NCBI GenBank assembly: GCA_964430935.1 | Contig: CAYSHK010000039.1 | Location: forward strand, 66,683-130,682 | Direction of reading: 5' to 3' | DNA length: 64,000 nucleotides | DNA from: Thermopetrobacter sp964430935 | GTDB taxonomy: Bacteria; Pseudomonadota; Alphaproteobacteria; Rhizobiales; Aestuariivirgaceae | Part shown: piece by piece, positions 41,397 through 50,512 of the stretch | Position numbering within the stretch: the first letter of the stretch is position 1 | How the letters are laid out: each line of letters begins with the position of its first letter | The notes under the pieces: generated by a model | The model's database searches: none | Seen by the model: only the letters and a program-made list of their open reading frames with translations | Told to the model about the DNA's origin: nothing | Program-made: the position numbers and the translations under genes

Positions 41397-42136
41397 CACC
41401 CGTTCTCCCTTGCCGAATTGATCAGGGCCAGCGCCTCCTGCCAGTCGATGCGGCCGTCGTAGAGCGCGCGCCCCGAAATGGCACCCTCCAGAATGGCGCA
41501 GTCCGGCTCCAGAAGACGCCGGATGTCGTCCATGGAGGCAAGGCCTCCGGAGGCGATCACCGGAATGGACACCGCCCGCGCCAGCTCCAGCGTGGCCGGA
41601 ATGTTGAGACCCTTCAGCACGCCGTCGCGGTCGATGTCGGTGTAGATGATGGCCGCCGCACCGGCATCCTCGAAACGCCGCGCCAGGTCGATCGCCGTCA
41701 GTTCGGACGTCTCCGCCCACCCCTCCACGGCCACCCGTCCGCCGCGGGCGTCGATGCCGATGGCCACCTGCCCGGGGAACGCCCGGCAGGCCTGCCGGAC
41801 GAGATCCGGATCGCGCACCGCCACCGTACCCAGGATGACGCGCCGGATGCCCCGGTCCAGCCACCCCTCGATGGTCCGCATGTCGCGGATTCCGCCACCC
41901 AGCTGAGCCGGAATGTCCACCGCGTCGAGAATGGCCTCCACCGCATCGGCGTTCACCGGCCGGCCCTCGAAGGCGCCGTTGAGGTCCACCAGATGCAGCC
42001 ATTCGAAGCCGGCGTCCTCGAAGGCGACGGCCTGGGCAGCCGGGTCGTCGTTGAAGACGGTCGCCTGCTCCATGTCGCCCAGCTTCAGGCGGACGCACTG
42101 GCCGTCCTTCAGGTCTATGGCGGGAAAGAGGATCAT
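41396..42136 (-). CDS. hisA: ProFAR isomerase (phosphoribosylformimino-AICAR-P isomerase)
   Basis: Fourth step of histidine synthesis; a TIM-barrel sister of HisF. The 246-residue enzyme has ILFPAIDLKDGQCVRL with catalytic Asp8 and YTDIDRDGVLKGLN with the second catalytic Asp. Start ATG at 42136 is 27 bases downstream of hisH. Confidence 0.96.
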   Translation of the reverse strand: MILFPAIDLKDGQCVRLKLGDMEQATVFNDDPAAQAVAFEDAGFEWLHLVDLNGAFEGRPVNADAVEAILDAVDIPAQLGGGIRDMRTIEGWLDRGIRRVILGTVAVRDPDLVRQACRAFPGQVAIGIDARGGRVAVEGWAETSELTAIDLARRFEDAGAAAIIYTDIDRDGVLKGLNIPATLELARAVSIPVIASGGLASMDDIRRLLEPDCAILEGAISGRALYDGRIDWQEALALINSARENG

Positions 42137-42163
42137 CTTTCTTTTCCATGATATTGGAAATAT

Positions 42164-42814
42164 TTACGGGTTCCAGCGCAGGAAGCGGCCGATCAGCGCA
42201 AGTCCGAGCTTCTGGCTCTTTTCGGGGTGGAACTGGAATCCCAGCAGGTTGTCCCGCGCCACCGCCGCCGTCAGCGGGCCGCCGTAGTCGGTACGGGCCA
42301 GAACATGCTCCTCGTCCGTTGGCACGAAGTGGAACGAATGGACGAAATAGGCGTGCAGCCCGTCCGTTCCCAGCGGCAGCTCCCCGAACACCGGATGCCC
42401 GGTCCGCGGCAGCAGCACGTTCCAGCCCATATGGGGGATTTTCAGGGACGGGTCGTCCGGCTCGATGGCCTGCACCTCGCCGGGAATCCAGCCGAACCCT
42501 TCCGTCTCTCCATGTTCCAGGCCGCGCGATGCCATCAGCTGCATGCCCACGCAGATGCCCAGAAAGGGCTTGCCGTCCTTCAGGGCCGCCTCCTCCAGCG
42601 CCTCGCGCATGCCGGGCAGTGCCTCCAGTCCGTTGCGGCAGTCGGCGAAGGCGCCCACGCCCGGCAGGACGATGCGGTCGGCCTCGCGCACCATGCCGGC
42701 ATCGGCGGTGAGAAAGACGTCCGCCGCGATTCCCTCCTCGCGGGCTGCCCGCTCGAAGGCCTTCTCCGCCGAGCGCAGGTTGCCGGAACCGTAGTCGATG
42801 ATCGCCACTTTCAT
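42164..42814 (-). CDS. hisH: Imidazole glycerol phosphate synthase, glutamine amidotransferase subunit
   Basis: Provides ammonia from glutamine to HisF. The 216-residue class I amidotransferase shows the nucleophile Cys in FLGICVGMQLM, YFVHSFHF, and the His/Glu pair in FQFHPEKSQ. It follows the DUF2628 gene by 13 bases. Confidence 0.96.
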   Translation of the reverse strand: MKVAIIDYGSGNLRSAEKAFERAAREEGIAADVFLTADAGMVREADRIVLPGVGAFADCRNGLEALPGMREALEEAALKDGKPFLGICVGMQLMASRGLEHGETEGFGWIPGEVQAIEPDDPSLKIPHMGWNVLLPRTGHPVFGELPLGTDGLHAYFVHSFHFVPTDEEHVLARTDYGGPLTAAVARDNLLGFQFHPEKSQKLGLALIGRFLRWNP

Positions 42815-42827
42815 GGAATGTCGCCTC

Positions 42828-43193
42828 TCAAGTCTCCATGGCGGTCAGCGCCCGCGCCAGACGCAGCTCCGCCTCGTCCCGGCCCGCCGCCGCGATCACC
42901 GCGGTTTCCTCGTATCCCCGCCGGGCCAGGGCGCGCCGGGCCAGGGCGTTGCCCTCGAATCCGAGCAGCAGCGCCACCAGAAGGTCCAGCCACCCGGCGA
43001 GCTGGCCGGATGCCGCGGCGCCCACGACGCCGATGCCCGCGTACGCCGCCAGGAGCGCGACGAGCTCGCGCCACATGCGGCGGTAGAGCATCCAGAAGGG
43101 GCCGAACAGCAGCGCGGGCCAGCAGAAGCCGTCCTTCACCAGAACGGCGTCCTCCGGTTTCCCCTTCCGCAGGTGCACGGTGTAGAACCGCAT
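42828..43193 (-). CDS. DUF2628-domain membrane protein
   Basis: A 121-residue protein of unknown function with two or three hydrophobic segments (about 26-45 and 47-80) and a charged C-terminus. The pattern FYTVHLR...PEDAVLVKDGFCWPALLFGPFW is the DUF2628 signature. Members often sit between hisB and hisH in alphaproteobacteria; no biochemical role in histidine synthesis is established. It shares one base with the hisB stop (TGATG), so it is translated together with the his genes. Confidence 0.85.
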   Translation of the reverse strand: MRFYTVHLRKGKPEDAVLVKDGFCWPALLFGPFWMLYRRMWRELVALLAAYAGIGVVGAAASGQLAGWLDLLVALLLGFEGNALARRALARRGYEETAVIAAAGRDEAELRLARALTAMET

Positions 43194-43780
43194 CACAGGG
43201 TCCCCTTGGTGGAGGGCAGGGAGTCGGCGGCCCGGGGATCGATCCCGGCCGCCTCGCGCAGCGCCCGTGCCAGCCCCTTGAAGCAGGTCTCCGCGATGTG
43301 GTGCGAGTTCCGCCCGTAGAGGTTCTCCACGTGCAGCGTGATGCCGGCGTTCATGGCCAGCGCGTAGAAGAACTCGTGGAACAGCTCGGTGTCGAAATCG
43401 CCGACCTTCTCCGTGGGGAACTCCACCTTCCAGACCAGCCATGGCCGCCCGGAGATGTCCAGGGCCACGCGGGTCAGCGTCTCGTCCATGGGCAGATAGC
43501 AGTGGGCGTAGCGGACGATGCCCCGCTTCTCGCCCAGCGCCGCCTTCAGGGCCTGTCCGAGCGCGATGCCGACATCCTCCGTGGTGTGGTGGGCGTCGAT
43601 GTGCAGGTCGCCCTTCGCCCCGACCGTCATGTCGATCAGGGAATGGCGCGACAGCTGCTCCAGCATGTGGTCCAGAAACCCCACGCCGGTGGAGATGTCG
43701 TGCAGGCCCGTTCCGTCGAGATTGACGGTCACGGAGATGTCGGTCTCGTTCGTCTTGCGCTCGATGCTGGCGGTGCGCAT
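43193..43780 (-). CDS. hisB: Imidazoleglycerol-phosphate dehydratase
   Basis: Sixth step of histidine synthesis. The 195-residue protein has both metal-binding repeats: GFLDHMLEQLSRHS with DAHHTTEDVGI, and GRNSHHIAE. It is the stand-alone dehydratase without the phosphatase domain found in E. coli. First gene of the his/coaA cluster. ATG at 43780 follows a purine-rich stretch; an upstream in-frame extension has no similarity. Confidence 0.96.
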   Translation of the reverse strand: MRTASIERKTNETDISVTVNLDGTGLHDISTGVGFLDHMLEQLSRHSLIDMTVGAKGDLHIDAHHTTEDVGIALGQALKAALGEKRGIVRYAHCYLPMDETLTRVALDISGRPWLVWKVEFPTEKVGDFDTELFHEFFYALAMNAGITLHVENLYGRNSHHIAETCFKGLARALREAAGIDPRAADSLPSTKGTL

Positions 43781-43897
43781 GGCCGGATGCTCCTGCTTGC
43801 TCCTGCTGGAAGCCGTTTTAGCGCAAGCGGACGCCCAGGCCAAACGCTAAAGCCCGCGGTTCCTCCGCATGGTTGACGGAGGCGTCCCGTGCCGCGG

Positions 43898-44497
43898 CTA
43901 CTTCTGGAACACCAGCCGCGCCGTGACCGGAAAGGCCCGGGTGATGGACGGCAGACCGGCCAGATCCTGCAGTTTCGAGATGCCCTCGTCGATGCCCAGG
44001 TCCCGTGTGGAGAGCCAGATCATGCCGTCGGTGAGCACCATGATGCGGTCCGGGGAGATGCGGGCCACCATCAGATCCGCCTCCACGGGGAAGTGCCTGC
44101 CGAGGAATTCCAGATCGACCTTCAGCGAGACCGGTTTCAGTCCGCCCACCGGCAGCGCGGCGAAGACGGACGGGTCGATCTTGGCGCTCAGGATGGCCTT
44201 CGGGCGTTTCTTCCCGTCCGGGTCGCCGAAGACGTGGGCCCGCATCCGCTCGTCGCGGACGTCGATTCCGGTCTGCACGGAATCCAGATCTATGGCCACC
44301 CGCACGCGGCCCTCCTTCGTCACGCCTCCCGAGAGGCTGGCGAAGCGGAAGGTTTCCCCGATGCTTTCCTTCTTCACCGAACCGAACGCGATGCTCGAAA
44401 GCGCACCCTTCAGGGACCAGCTTTGTCCGGCCGCCGCCGGCATGGCCATGGCTCCCATCAGGGTGGCAAGAGCGATTGCACGAAATGCCGCTGTCAT
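43898..44497 (-). CDS. YceI-family periplasmic protein
   Basis: A 199-residue exported protein with a signal peptide (1-23, ending MAMPAAAG) and a YceI-like lipocalin domain (SIAFGSVKKESIGETFRFASLSGGV onward). YceI proteins bind isoprenoid quinones or other lipids in the periplasm. The classical acid-stress regulation is not evident here. It is a single gene convergent with none and divergent from the hydrolase. Confidence 0.85.
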   Translation of the reverse strand: MTAAFRAIALATLMGAMAMPAAAGQSWSLKGALSSIAFGSVKKESIGETFRFASLSGGVTKEGRVRVAIDLDSVQTGIDVRDERMRAHVFGDPDGKKRPKAILSAKIDPSVFAALPVGGLKPVSLKVDLEFLGRHFPVEADLMVARISPDRIMVLTDGMIWLSTRDLGIDEGISKLQDLAGLPSITRAFPVTARLVFQK

Positions 44498-44703
44498 GAT
44501 TCCCTCCGTTTCGTTCCCGTTGGCTGTCGCGGAGACGATTGTATCGAAGGTTGCGCAAATCGGCCATTTCCCGCGGAAGAGGAACCCGCCATGCGGAAAA
44601 TTCGACCGTTTACGGAGATCCGGTGGGGCGGAAGGGATGTCCGGCCGAATTCCTCCGTAGAGGAACGGATTGACGGCGTGCCCGGTGCGCGGGAAAAGGA
44701 AGC

Positions 44704-45561
44704 ATGTCCTGGGTCCTTCCCCTTCTCCTTCTTCTGCCGCCCGCCGCCCTGGCGGCCCTCCATCTGGGATTCCGCGCTCCGCGGCGGCGGGAGCGCGGCG
44801 ATCCCTCGGCGGCCGGCATGCCCCGCTTCCGCGAGATCGTCATTCCCACGGTGCGGGATCTGCCCCTGCGCGGCTGGCTCGTCGAACCGCGGGACACTGC
44901 CGGCGGCGACGCGCCCACCGTGGTGGTCGTCCATGGCTGGGGGGCCAACATGGAAATGATGCTTCCTCTCGCCGGGCCGTTCCATGACGCGGGGTTCCGC
45001 GTTCTGCTCTTCGACGCCCGCAATCACGGATCCAGCCCCCGCGACGGCCATTCCTCCATGCCGAAGTTCGCCGAGGACGCGGAGGCGGCGCTCGACTGGC
45101 TGGATGCGGCCGGCCTGCGTGGCCGACGCATTCTCGTCGGGCATTCCATAGGAGCCGCGGCGGCGCTGCTGGCCGCATCCCGCCGGCGCGACGTGGCAGG
45201 GGTGGTCGCCATCGCCGCCTTCGCCCATCCGGCCCGCCTCATGGCCCGCACCCTCCGCCGGCTGCGGCTGCCGGCTCCGGTGGTCCGCGCCGTGTTGCGC
45301 TACATCGAATGGGTGATCGGTCACGACTACGACGACATCGCGCCGGAGAACGTCGTCTGCCGCGTCCGCTGTCCGGTGCTGCTGGCCCACGGGACCGCCG
45401 ACCGCGTGATACCCGTCTCCGACATGGACCGCATCGCCCGCTGCCGTCGAAAAAACATCCGCACCCTCCGGGTGGAGGGCGCGGATCATGATTCGGTGGA
45501 TCTTCTGACCGCCAATGCGGACAGGCTGGTGGAGTTCGCGCGTCAGGCGTCGTCGCCGTAG
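44704..45561 (+). CDS. Alpha/beta hydrolase
   Basis: A 285-residue hydrolase. An N-terminal hydrophobic segment (1-20) may anchor or export it. The oxyanion region is VVHGWGANMEM; the nucleophile elbow is GHSIGAAAA with Ser; the acid and base appear in GTADRVIP and GADHDS. Substrate unknown; the fold resembles bacterial serine aminopeptidase/acylglycerol-lipase-like proteins. Its 3' end overlaps the convergent aminotransferase gene by 19 bases. Confidence 0.85.
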   Translation: MSWVLPLLLLLPPAALAALHLGFRAPRRRERGDPSAAGMPRFREIVIPTVRDLPLRGWLVEPRDTAGGDAPTVVVVHGWGANMEMMLPLAGPFHDAGFRVLLFDARNHGSSPRDGHSSMPKFAEDAEAALDWLDAAGLRGRRILVGHSIGAAAALLAASRRRDVAGVVAIAAFAHPARLMARTLRRLRLPAPVVRAVLRYIEWVIGHDYDDIAPENVVCRVRCPVLLAHGTADRVIPVSDMDRIARCRRKNIRTLRVEGADHDSVDLLTANADRLVEFARQASSP

Positions 45562-46730
45562 ACGGCCATGGCGGCATCCACCGCCACGCCCTTCTCGATG
45601 GGTGCCTGCATGCCGCTGAGCACGCTCTCCAGCGCCGCCAGACAGAACAGCACGTTGCGGCGGTTGCAAGAGTGGCCCATCAGGCCGATGCGCCACACCT
45701 TGCCGGCCAGCGCGCCGAGGCCGGCCCCGATCTCGAGACCGAAGTCCCGCAGCAGCCGGCCGCGCACCTCCGCGTCGTCGACGCCCTCTGGGATGCTCAC
45801 CGCGTTGAGTTGCGGCAGACGCTCCTCCTCCGGCACCACGAACGACAGCCCCATGGCTTCCAGGCCGGCCTTCAGGGCCTCGTGGTGCCGACGGTGGCGC
45901 GCCCAGGAATTCTCCAGCCCCTCCTCGAGCAGGATGCCCAGCGCCTCGTGCAGGCCGTAGACGGCGTTCACCGGCGCGGTGTGGTGGTAGGCCCGCTTGG
46001 CCCCGGAGCCCCAGTAGCCCATGACGAGATTGAGGTCGAGGAACCAGCTCTGCACCGGCGTTCCGCGCCTGCGCACGAACTCCAGCGCCCGCTCCGAGAA
46101 GGTCACCGGCGAGAGACCGGGGGCGCAGGAAAGGCACTTCTGGGTGCCGGAATAGACGGCATCGACGCCCCACTCGTCCACCTTCACCGGCGTGCCGCCC
46201 AGCGAGGTCACCGCGTCCATGATGGTCAGGCAGTCGTGTTCGCGGGCGATGCGGCAGATCCCGGCGGCGTCCGTCTGCGCCCCGGTGGAGGTCTCCGCAT
46301 GCACGAAGGCCACCACGGATATGTCGGGATCGGCCTTCAGGGCCTCCTCGACCTTCTGCGGATCCACCGCCCGGCCCCAGGGGTCCTCGATCGTCACGGG
46401 CCTGGCGCCGCAGCGGATCACGTTCTCCATCATCCGGCCGCCGAACACGCCGTTGATGCACACCAGCACCTTGGCGCCCGGCTCCACGAGATTGACGAAA
46501 CAGGTCTCCATGCCCGCGGAGCCCGGCGCGGAAACCGCCATCGTCATCTCGTTCTCCGTCAGGAAGACCTTCTGCAGGCGGGCCTTCACGTCGTCCATCA
46601 GGGCGACGAATTCCGGATCCAGATGGCCGATGGTCGGCCGGCTCATGGCCTCCAGGACCCGGGCCGGAACGTCGGAGGGGCCCGGCCCCATGAGGGTGCG
46701 GCGCGGTGGGTGGAAGGAAGAATGGCTCAT
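45543..46730 (-). CDS. Class V aminotransferase (serine-/alanine-glyoxylate type)
   Basis: A 395-residue PLP-dependent aminotransferase. The PLP lysine is in AVYSGTQKCLSCAPG, matching the SGTQK motif of alanine/serine-glyoxylate aminotransferases; substrate and cofactor residues appear in SAPGSAGMETC and MDAVTSLGG. Probably interconverts glyoxylate and glycine with serine or alanine. The ATG at 46730 follows AGGAACGACC; an upstream in-frame ATG is rejected. It lies downstream of gyrB without sharing its transcript. Confidence 0.9.
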   Translation of the reverse strand: MSHSSFHPPRRTLMGPGPSDVPARVLEAMSRPTIGHLDPEFVALMDDVKARLQKVFLTENEMTMAVSAPGSAGMETCFVNLVEPGAKVLVCINGVFGGRMMENVIRCGARPVTIEDPWGRAVDPQKVEEALKADPDISVVAFVHAETSTGAQTDAAGICRIAREHDCLTIMDAVTSLGGTPVKVDEWGVDAVYSGTQKCLSCAPGLSPVTFSERALEFVRRRGTPVQSWFLDLNLVMGYWGSGAKRAYHHTAPVNAVYGLHEALGILLEEGLENSWARHRRHHEALKAGLEAMGLSFVVPEEERLPQLNAVSIPEGVDDAEVRGRLLRDFGLEIGAGLGALAGKVWRIGLMGHSCNRRNVLFCLAALESVLSGMQAPIEKGVAVDAAMAVYGDDA

Positions 46731-46871
46731 GGTCGTTCCTGTCGTGCGATGAATGGGACTGCCGCCCGTCATACGGCGAAGGGCATGTGACTCACAACGC
46801 GACGATGGAACGACTTTCCATCATGCGGGACGCGGGGCGGACATCCGCCTCCGTTCCGGCCGGACTACGGC

Positions 46872-49289
46872 TCAGACGTCCAGATTGGCCACGTTCAGGG
46901 CGTTCTCCTGGATGAACTCACGCCGCGGTTCCACCACGTCGCCCATCAGGCGGGAGAACAGATCGTCCGCCTCGTCGATTTCGCGGATCTGCACCTGCAG
47001 CAGCGACCGGGCGTTGGCGTCCAGCGTGGTTTCCCAGAGCTGCTCGGGGTTCATCTCGCCCAGCCCCTTGTAGCGCTGCATGGAGATGCCCTTCCGTCCG
47101 TGGGCGAAGACCGCCTCCAGCAGTTCCATCGGCGAATGGATCACCTGCTCCTCCCCGCCGCGCACCAGCACCGCCGGCGCTCCGTAGATCTCCCGCAGAT
47201 GCCCGGCGTGCCTGCCGAGCCTGCGGGCCTCCAGCGAGGCGAGGAGGGCGGCGTCGAGATCGTGGCTCTCGCGCACGCCGCGCACCTCGCGCCAGAAGCG
47301 CAGTCCGCCGTCCCCGAGCGCCTCGCCCTTCCATCCGCGTTCGGTCTCCTCGGAAATGGCGTCCAGCCGCCGCGCGACGTCGTCGGCCAGGGCCTGCGCC
47401 TTCTCTCCGTCCTTGAGCGGTTCGCCCTCGAAGACGCCGGCCACCGCCGCCTGTTCCAGAAGGAAGCGCGGATAGCGGGCGTTCAGCGCCTCGATGGAGC
47501 GGCGCACCCCGCGGGCCTTCTCCACCACCTCGCGCAGGTCCGCCGCCGCCAGCGTCTCTCCCGTGGCCAGCCGCAGGGCGGCGCCTTCCAGACCCGATTC
47601 GATCAGGAAGTTCTCCAGCGCCTCGTCGTCCTTCAGATAGATCTCCGAGGAGCCCTTGCGCACCTTGTAGAGCGGCGGCTGGGCGATGTAGAGGTAGCCG
47701 CGCTCGATGATCTCCGGCATCTGCCGGTAGAAGAAGGTGAGCAGCAGCGTGCGGATGTGCGCGCCGTCCACGTCGGCGTCGGTCATGATGATGATCTTGT
47801 GGTAGCGCAGCTTCTCGATGTCGAACTCCTCCCGCCCGATGCCGGCGCCCAGAGCGGTGATCAGGGTGCCGATCTCGTTGGAGGAGAGCATCTTGTCGAA
47901 CCGTGCCCGCTCCACGTTGAGGATCTTGCCGCGCAGGGGGAGGATCGCCTGGTTCTGCCGGTTGCGGCCCTGCTTGGCCGAACCGCCCGCGGAATCGCCC
48001 TCGACGATGAACAGCTCCGCCTTCGCCGGGTCGCGCTCCTGGCAGTCGGCGAGCTTGCCCGGCAGGGAGGCGACGTCCAGCGCCCCCTTGCGCCGCGTCA
48101 GCTCCCGCGCCTTGCGCGCCGCCTCCCGCGCCGCGGCCGCCTCGACCACCTTCGAGACGATGGTCTTCGCTTCCGCCGGGTGCTCCTCGAACCACTGGGA
48201 GAGCTTCTCGTTCATCACGCTCTCCACCACCGGCCGCACCTCGGAGGAGACCAGCTTGTCCTTGGTCTGGGAGGAGAACTTCGGATCCGGCACCTTCACC
48301 GACAGCACTGCGGTCAGGCCCTCGCGCACGTCCTCTCCGGTCAGCGAGACCTTCTCCTTCTTGGCGATGCCGGAGGCGTTGGCATAGCCGGTGACGACCC
48401 GTGTCAGCGCCGCGCGGAAGCCCGCCAGATGGGTACCGCCGTCGCGCTGCGGAATGTTGTTGGTGAAGCACAGGACGTGCTCGTGGTAGCTGTCGTTCCA
48501 CCACAGGGCGCATTCCACGCCGATGCCGTCCTTCTCCGTGCGGATGTGGACCGGCTCCGCGACCAGGGGCGTGCGGGCCCGGTCCAGATGCCGCACGAAC
48601 TCCACCAGTCCGCCGTCGTATGCCATCTCCACGCGCTTCGGCTCCGGACCCCGCCGGTCCTCCAGCACGATGCGCACGCCGGAGTTCAGGAACGCCAGCT
48701 CCCGCAGCCGGTGCTCCAGCGTATGGAAGTCGAATTCCGTCATGGTGAAGATTTCCGGGGAGGGCAGGAAGGTGATCTCCGTGCCCGTCCGCCCGCCGGC
48801 GTCGCCGGTCACCTTCAGCGGCTCCACCGGTTCGCCGAGACGGAATTCCATCTCGTGCACCTTGCCGTCGCGCCAGATGCGCAGCTTCAGCCATTCGGAG
48901 AGGGCGTTCACCACCGAGACGCCCACTCCGTGCAGACCCCCGGACACCTTGTAGGAGTTGCTGTCGAACTTTCCGCCGGCGTGCAGCTGGGTCATGATGA
49001 CCTCCGCCGCGGAAACGCCCTCGGTGGGATGGATGTCCACCGGGATGCCGCGGCCGTTGTCGCGCACCGTGGCCGAACCGTCGGGATTGAGGACGACCTC
49101 CACCAGGTCGCAGTGGCCGGCCAGCGCCTCGTCGATGGCGTTGTCCACCACCTCGTAGATCATGTGGTGCAGGCCGGAGCCGTCGTCGGTGTCGCCGATG
49201 TACATGCCGGGGCGCTTGCGCACCGCCTCCAGTCCCTTCAGCACCTTGATGGAGTCGGCCCCGTAGTCCTGTGTCCGCTTGTCGCTCAT
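46872..49289 (-). CDS. gyrB: DNA gyrase subunit B
   Basis: ATPase and DNA-binding subunit of gyrase, which introduces negative supercoils. The 805-residue protein has the GHKL ATPase domain (KRPGMYIGDTDDG, EVVDNAIDEALAG, GLHGVGVSVVNALS), the Toprim domain (IVEGDSAGGSAKQGRNR, DADVDGAHIRTLLL) and a C-terminal helix domain. It lies downstream of recF, as usual in bacteria, but dnaN and dnaA are absent from the cluster. Confidence 0.97.
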   Translation of the reverse strand: MSDKRTQDYGADSIKVLKGLEAVRKRPGMYIGDTDDGSGLHHMIYEVVDNAIDEALAGHCDLVEVVLNPDGSATVRDNGRGIPVDIHPTEGVSAAEVIMTQLHAGGKFDSNSYKVSGGLHGVGVSVVNALSEWLKLRIWRDGKVHEMEFRLGEPVEPLKVTGDAGGRTGTEITFLPSPEIFTMTEFDFHTLEHRLRELAFLNSGVRIVLEDRRGPEPKRVEMAYDGGLVEFVRHLDRARTPLVAEPVHIRTEKDGIGVECALWWNDSYHEHVLCFTNNIPQRDGGTHLAGFRAALTRVVTGYANASGIAKKEKVSLTGEDVREGLTAVLSVKVPDPKFSSQTKDKLVSSEVRPVVESVMNEKLSQWFEEHPAEAKTIVSKVVEAAAAREAARKARELTRRKGALDVASLPGKLADCQERDPAKAELFIVEGDSAGGSAKQGRNRQNQAILPLRGKILNVERARFDKMLSSNEIGTLITALGAGIGREEFDIEKLRYHKIIIMTDADVDGAHIRTLLLTFFYRQMPEIIERGYLYIAQPPLYKVRKGSSEIYLKDDEALENFLIESGLEGAALRLATGETLAAADLREVVEKARGVRRSIEALNARYPRFLLEQAAVAGVFEGEPLKDGEKAQALADDVARRLDAISEETERGWKGEALGDGGLRFWREVRGVRESHDLDAALLASLEARRLGRHAGHLREIYGAPAVLVRGGEEQVIHSPMELLEAVFAHGRKGISMQRYKGLGEMNPEQLWETTLDANARSLLQVQIREIDEADDLFSRLMGDVVEPRREFIQENALNVANLDV

Positions 49290-49313
49290 GTGATGCGTTC
49301 TTCCGGTTTCTCG

Positions 49314-50474
49314 TCAGATGATGCGGCCGTCCTCGACACGGAGGAAGAGCGCCTCTCCGCGCACGTCCGAGAACAGCCCCTCCTCGGTCCCCGTCATCCA
49401 GGCCTGGCAGCCCAGCCCCTTCAGCGCTTCGAAAAGCCCCGCGCGGCGTCCGGCGTCCAGATGCGCCGCCACCTCGTCCAGCAGCAGCAGGGGCGCCCCG
49501 CAACCGGGCAGGGCCTTCACGGCCGCCGCATGGGCCAGCACGATGGCGATCAGCAGGGCCTTCTGCTCACCTGTGGAGCACAGCCCGGCCGGCATCCCCT
49601 TCGGTCCGTGCTCGACCTCCAGATCGGAGCGGTGCGGTCCCTGCAGCGTACGGCCCGCCGCGGCATCCGCCGCCCGGCCCGAGGCCAGCATCTCCCGGCA
49701 GGCGTCCTCCACCTCCACGGCCGGCGATTCGCGCAGCCGATCCTCCACCCAGCCTTGTAGCCGCAGGCGGGCGAAAGGGAAAGCCCCGCCATGCTTTTCC
49801 ACCGTTTTCATGCCCGTCTCCAGGGCTTCCAGCGCCGCCATGCGCGCCGCCGCCACGGCCACCGACATCTCGGCGATCCGTGCCTCCACGGCGTCGAGCC
49901 AGGCGGCGTTGGCGCCGGCATTCTCCAGCAGCCGGTTGCGCTGCCTCAGCAGTTTCTCCAGCCCGCCCGCCCGCACCGCGTGGTCGGGATCCAGCGCCGC
50001 CGTCATCCGGTCCAGGAAGCGCCGCCGGTCCGAGGCGGGGCCGCCGAACAGCCGGTCCATCGCCGGGGTCAGCCAGCCCAGCCGCACGTGCCGTCCCAGT
50101 TCGGCGGAGGACCGCACCGCCTTGCCGTCGACCAGCACCCGGCGTCCGCCTTCCGGTTCCGCGCCCCCCCAGGCGATGCCGAGGCGCACCGGCCCCTGCA
50201 GACCATCCGCGGCCGCCGCCACCGCCCAGCCGGCGGCCCGTCCGCCGTCCGGCCGGACCCGCGCCATGTCGGCCAGCTGGGCCCGCCGCAGTCCCCGGCC
50301 CGGAGCCAGCATGGAAAGGGCCTCCAGAAGGTTGGTCTTTCCCGCACCGTTCGGACCGGTGAGCACCACCAGATCCGCTCCCGCCTCCACGCGGGCGGTG
50401 GCGTAGTTGCGGAAGTCGGTGACGGTGAGCTGGCGAACGGCGACGGAGGTGATCGGGGCCTCTCCCTGCGACAT
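49314..50474 (-). CDS. recF: DNA replication and repair protein RecF
   Basis: SMC-like ATPase that helps load RecA at gaps. The 386-residue protein has Walker A TGPNGAGKTNLLEALS, a short coiled middle, and Walker B LLLLDEVAAHLD near the C-terminus. The ATG at 50474 follows AGGAC; earlier in-frame codons have no similarity. pyrF is upstream, and gyrB starts 24 bases after its stop. Confidence 0.95.
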   Translation of the reverse strand: MSQGEAPITSVAVRQLTVTDFRNYATARVEAGADLVVLTGPNGAGKTNLLEALSMLAPGRGLRRAQLADMARVRPDGGRAAGWAVAAAADGLQGPVRLGIAWGGAEPEGGRRVLVDGKAVRSSAELGRHVRLGWLTPAMDRLFGGPASDRRRFLDRMTAALDPDHAVRAGGLEKLLRQRNRLLENAGANAAWLDAVEARIAEMSVAVAAARMAALEALETGMKTVEKHGGAFPFARLRLQGWVEDRLRESPAVEVEDACREMLASGRAADAAAGRTLQGPHRSDLEVEHGPKGMPAGLCSTGEQKALLIAIVLAHAAAVKALPGCGAPLLLLDEVAAHLDAGRRAGLFEALKGLGCQAWMTGTEEGLFSDVRGEALFLRVEDGRII

Positions 50475-50512
50475 GTCCTGTTCGGAATATATGGGGTCAG
50501 AATAGAGCGAAA

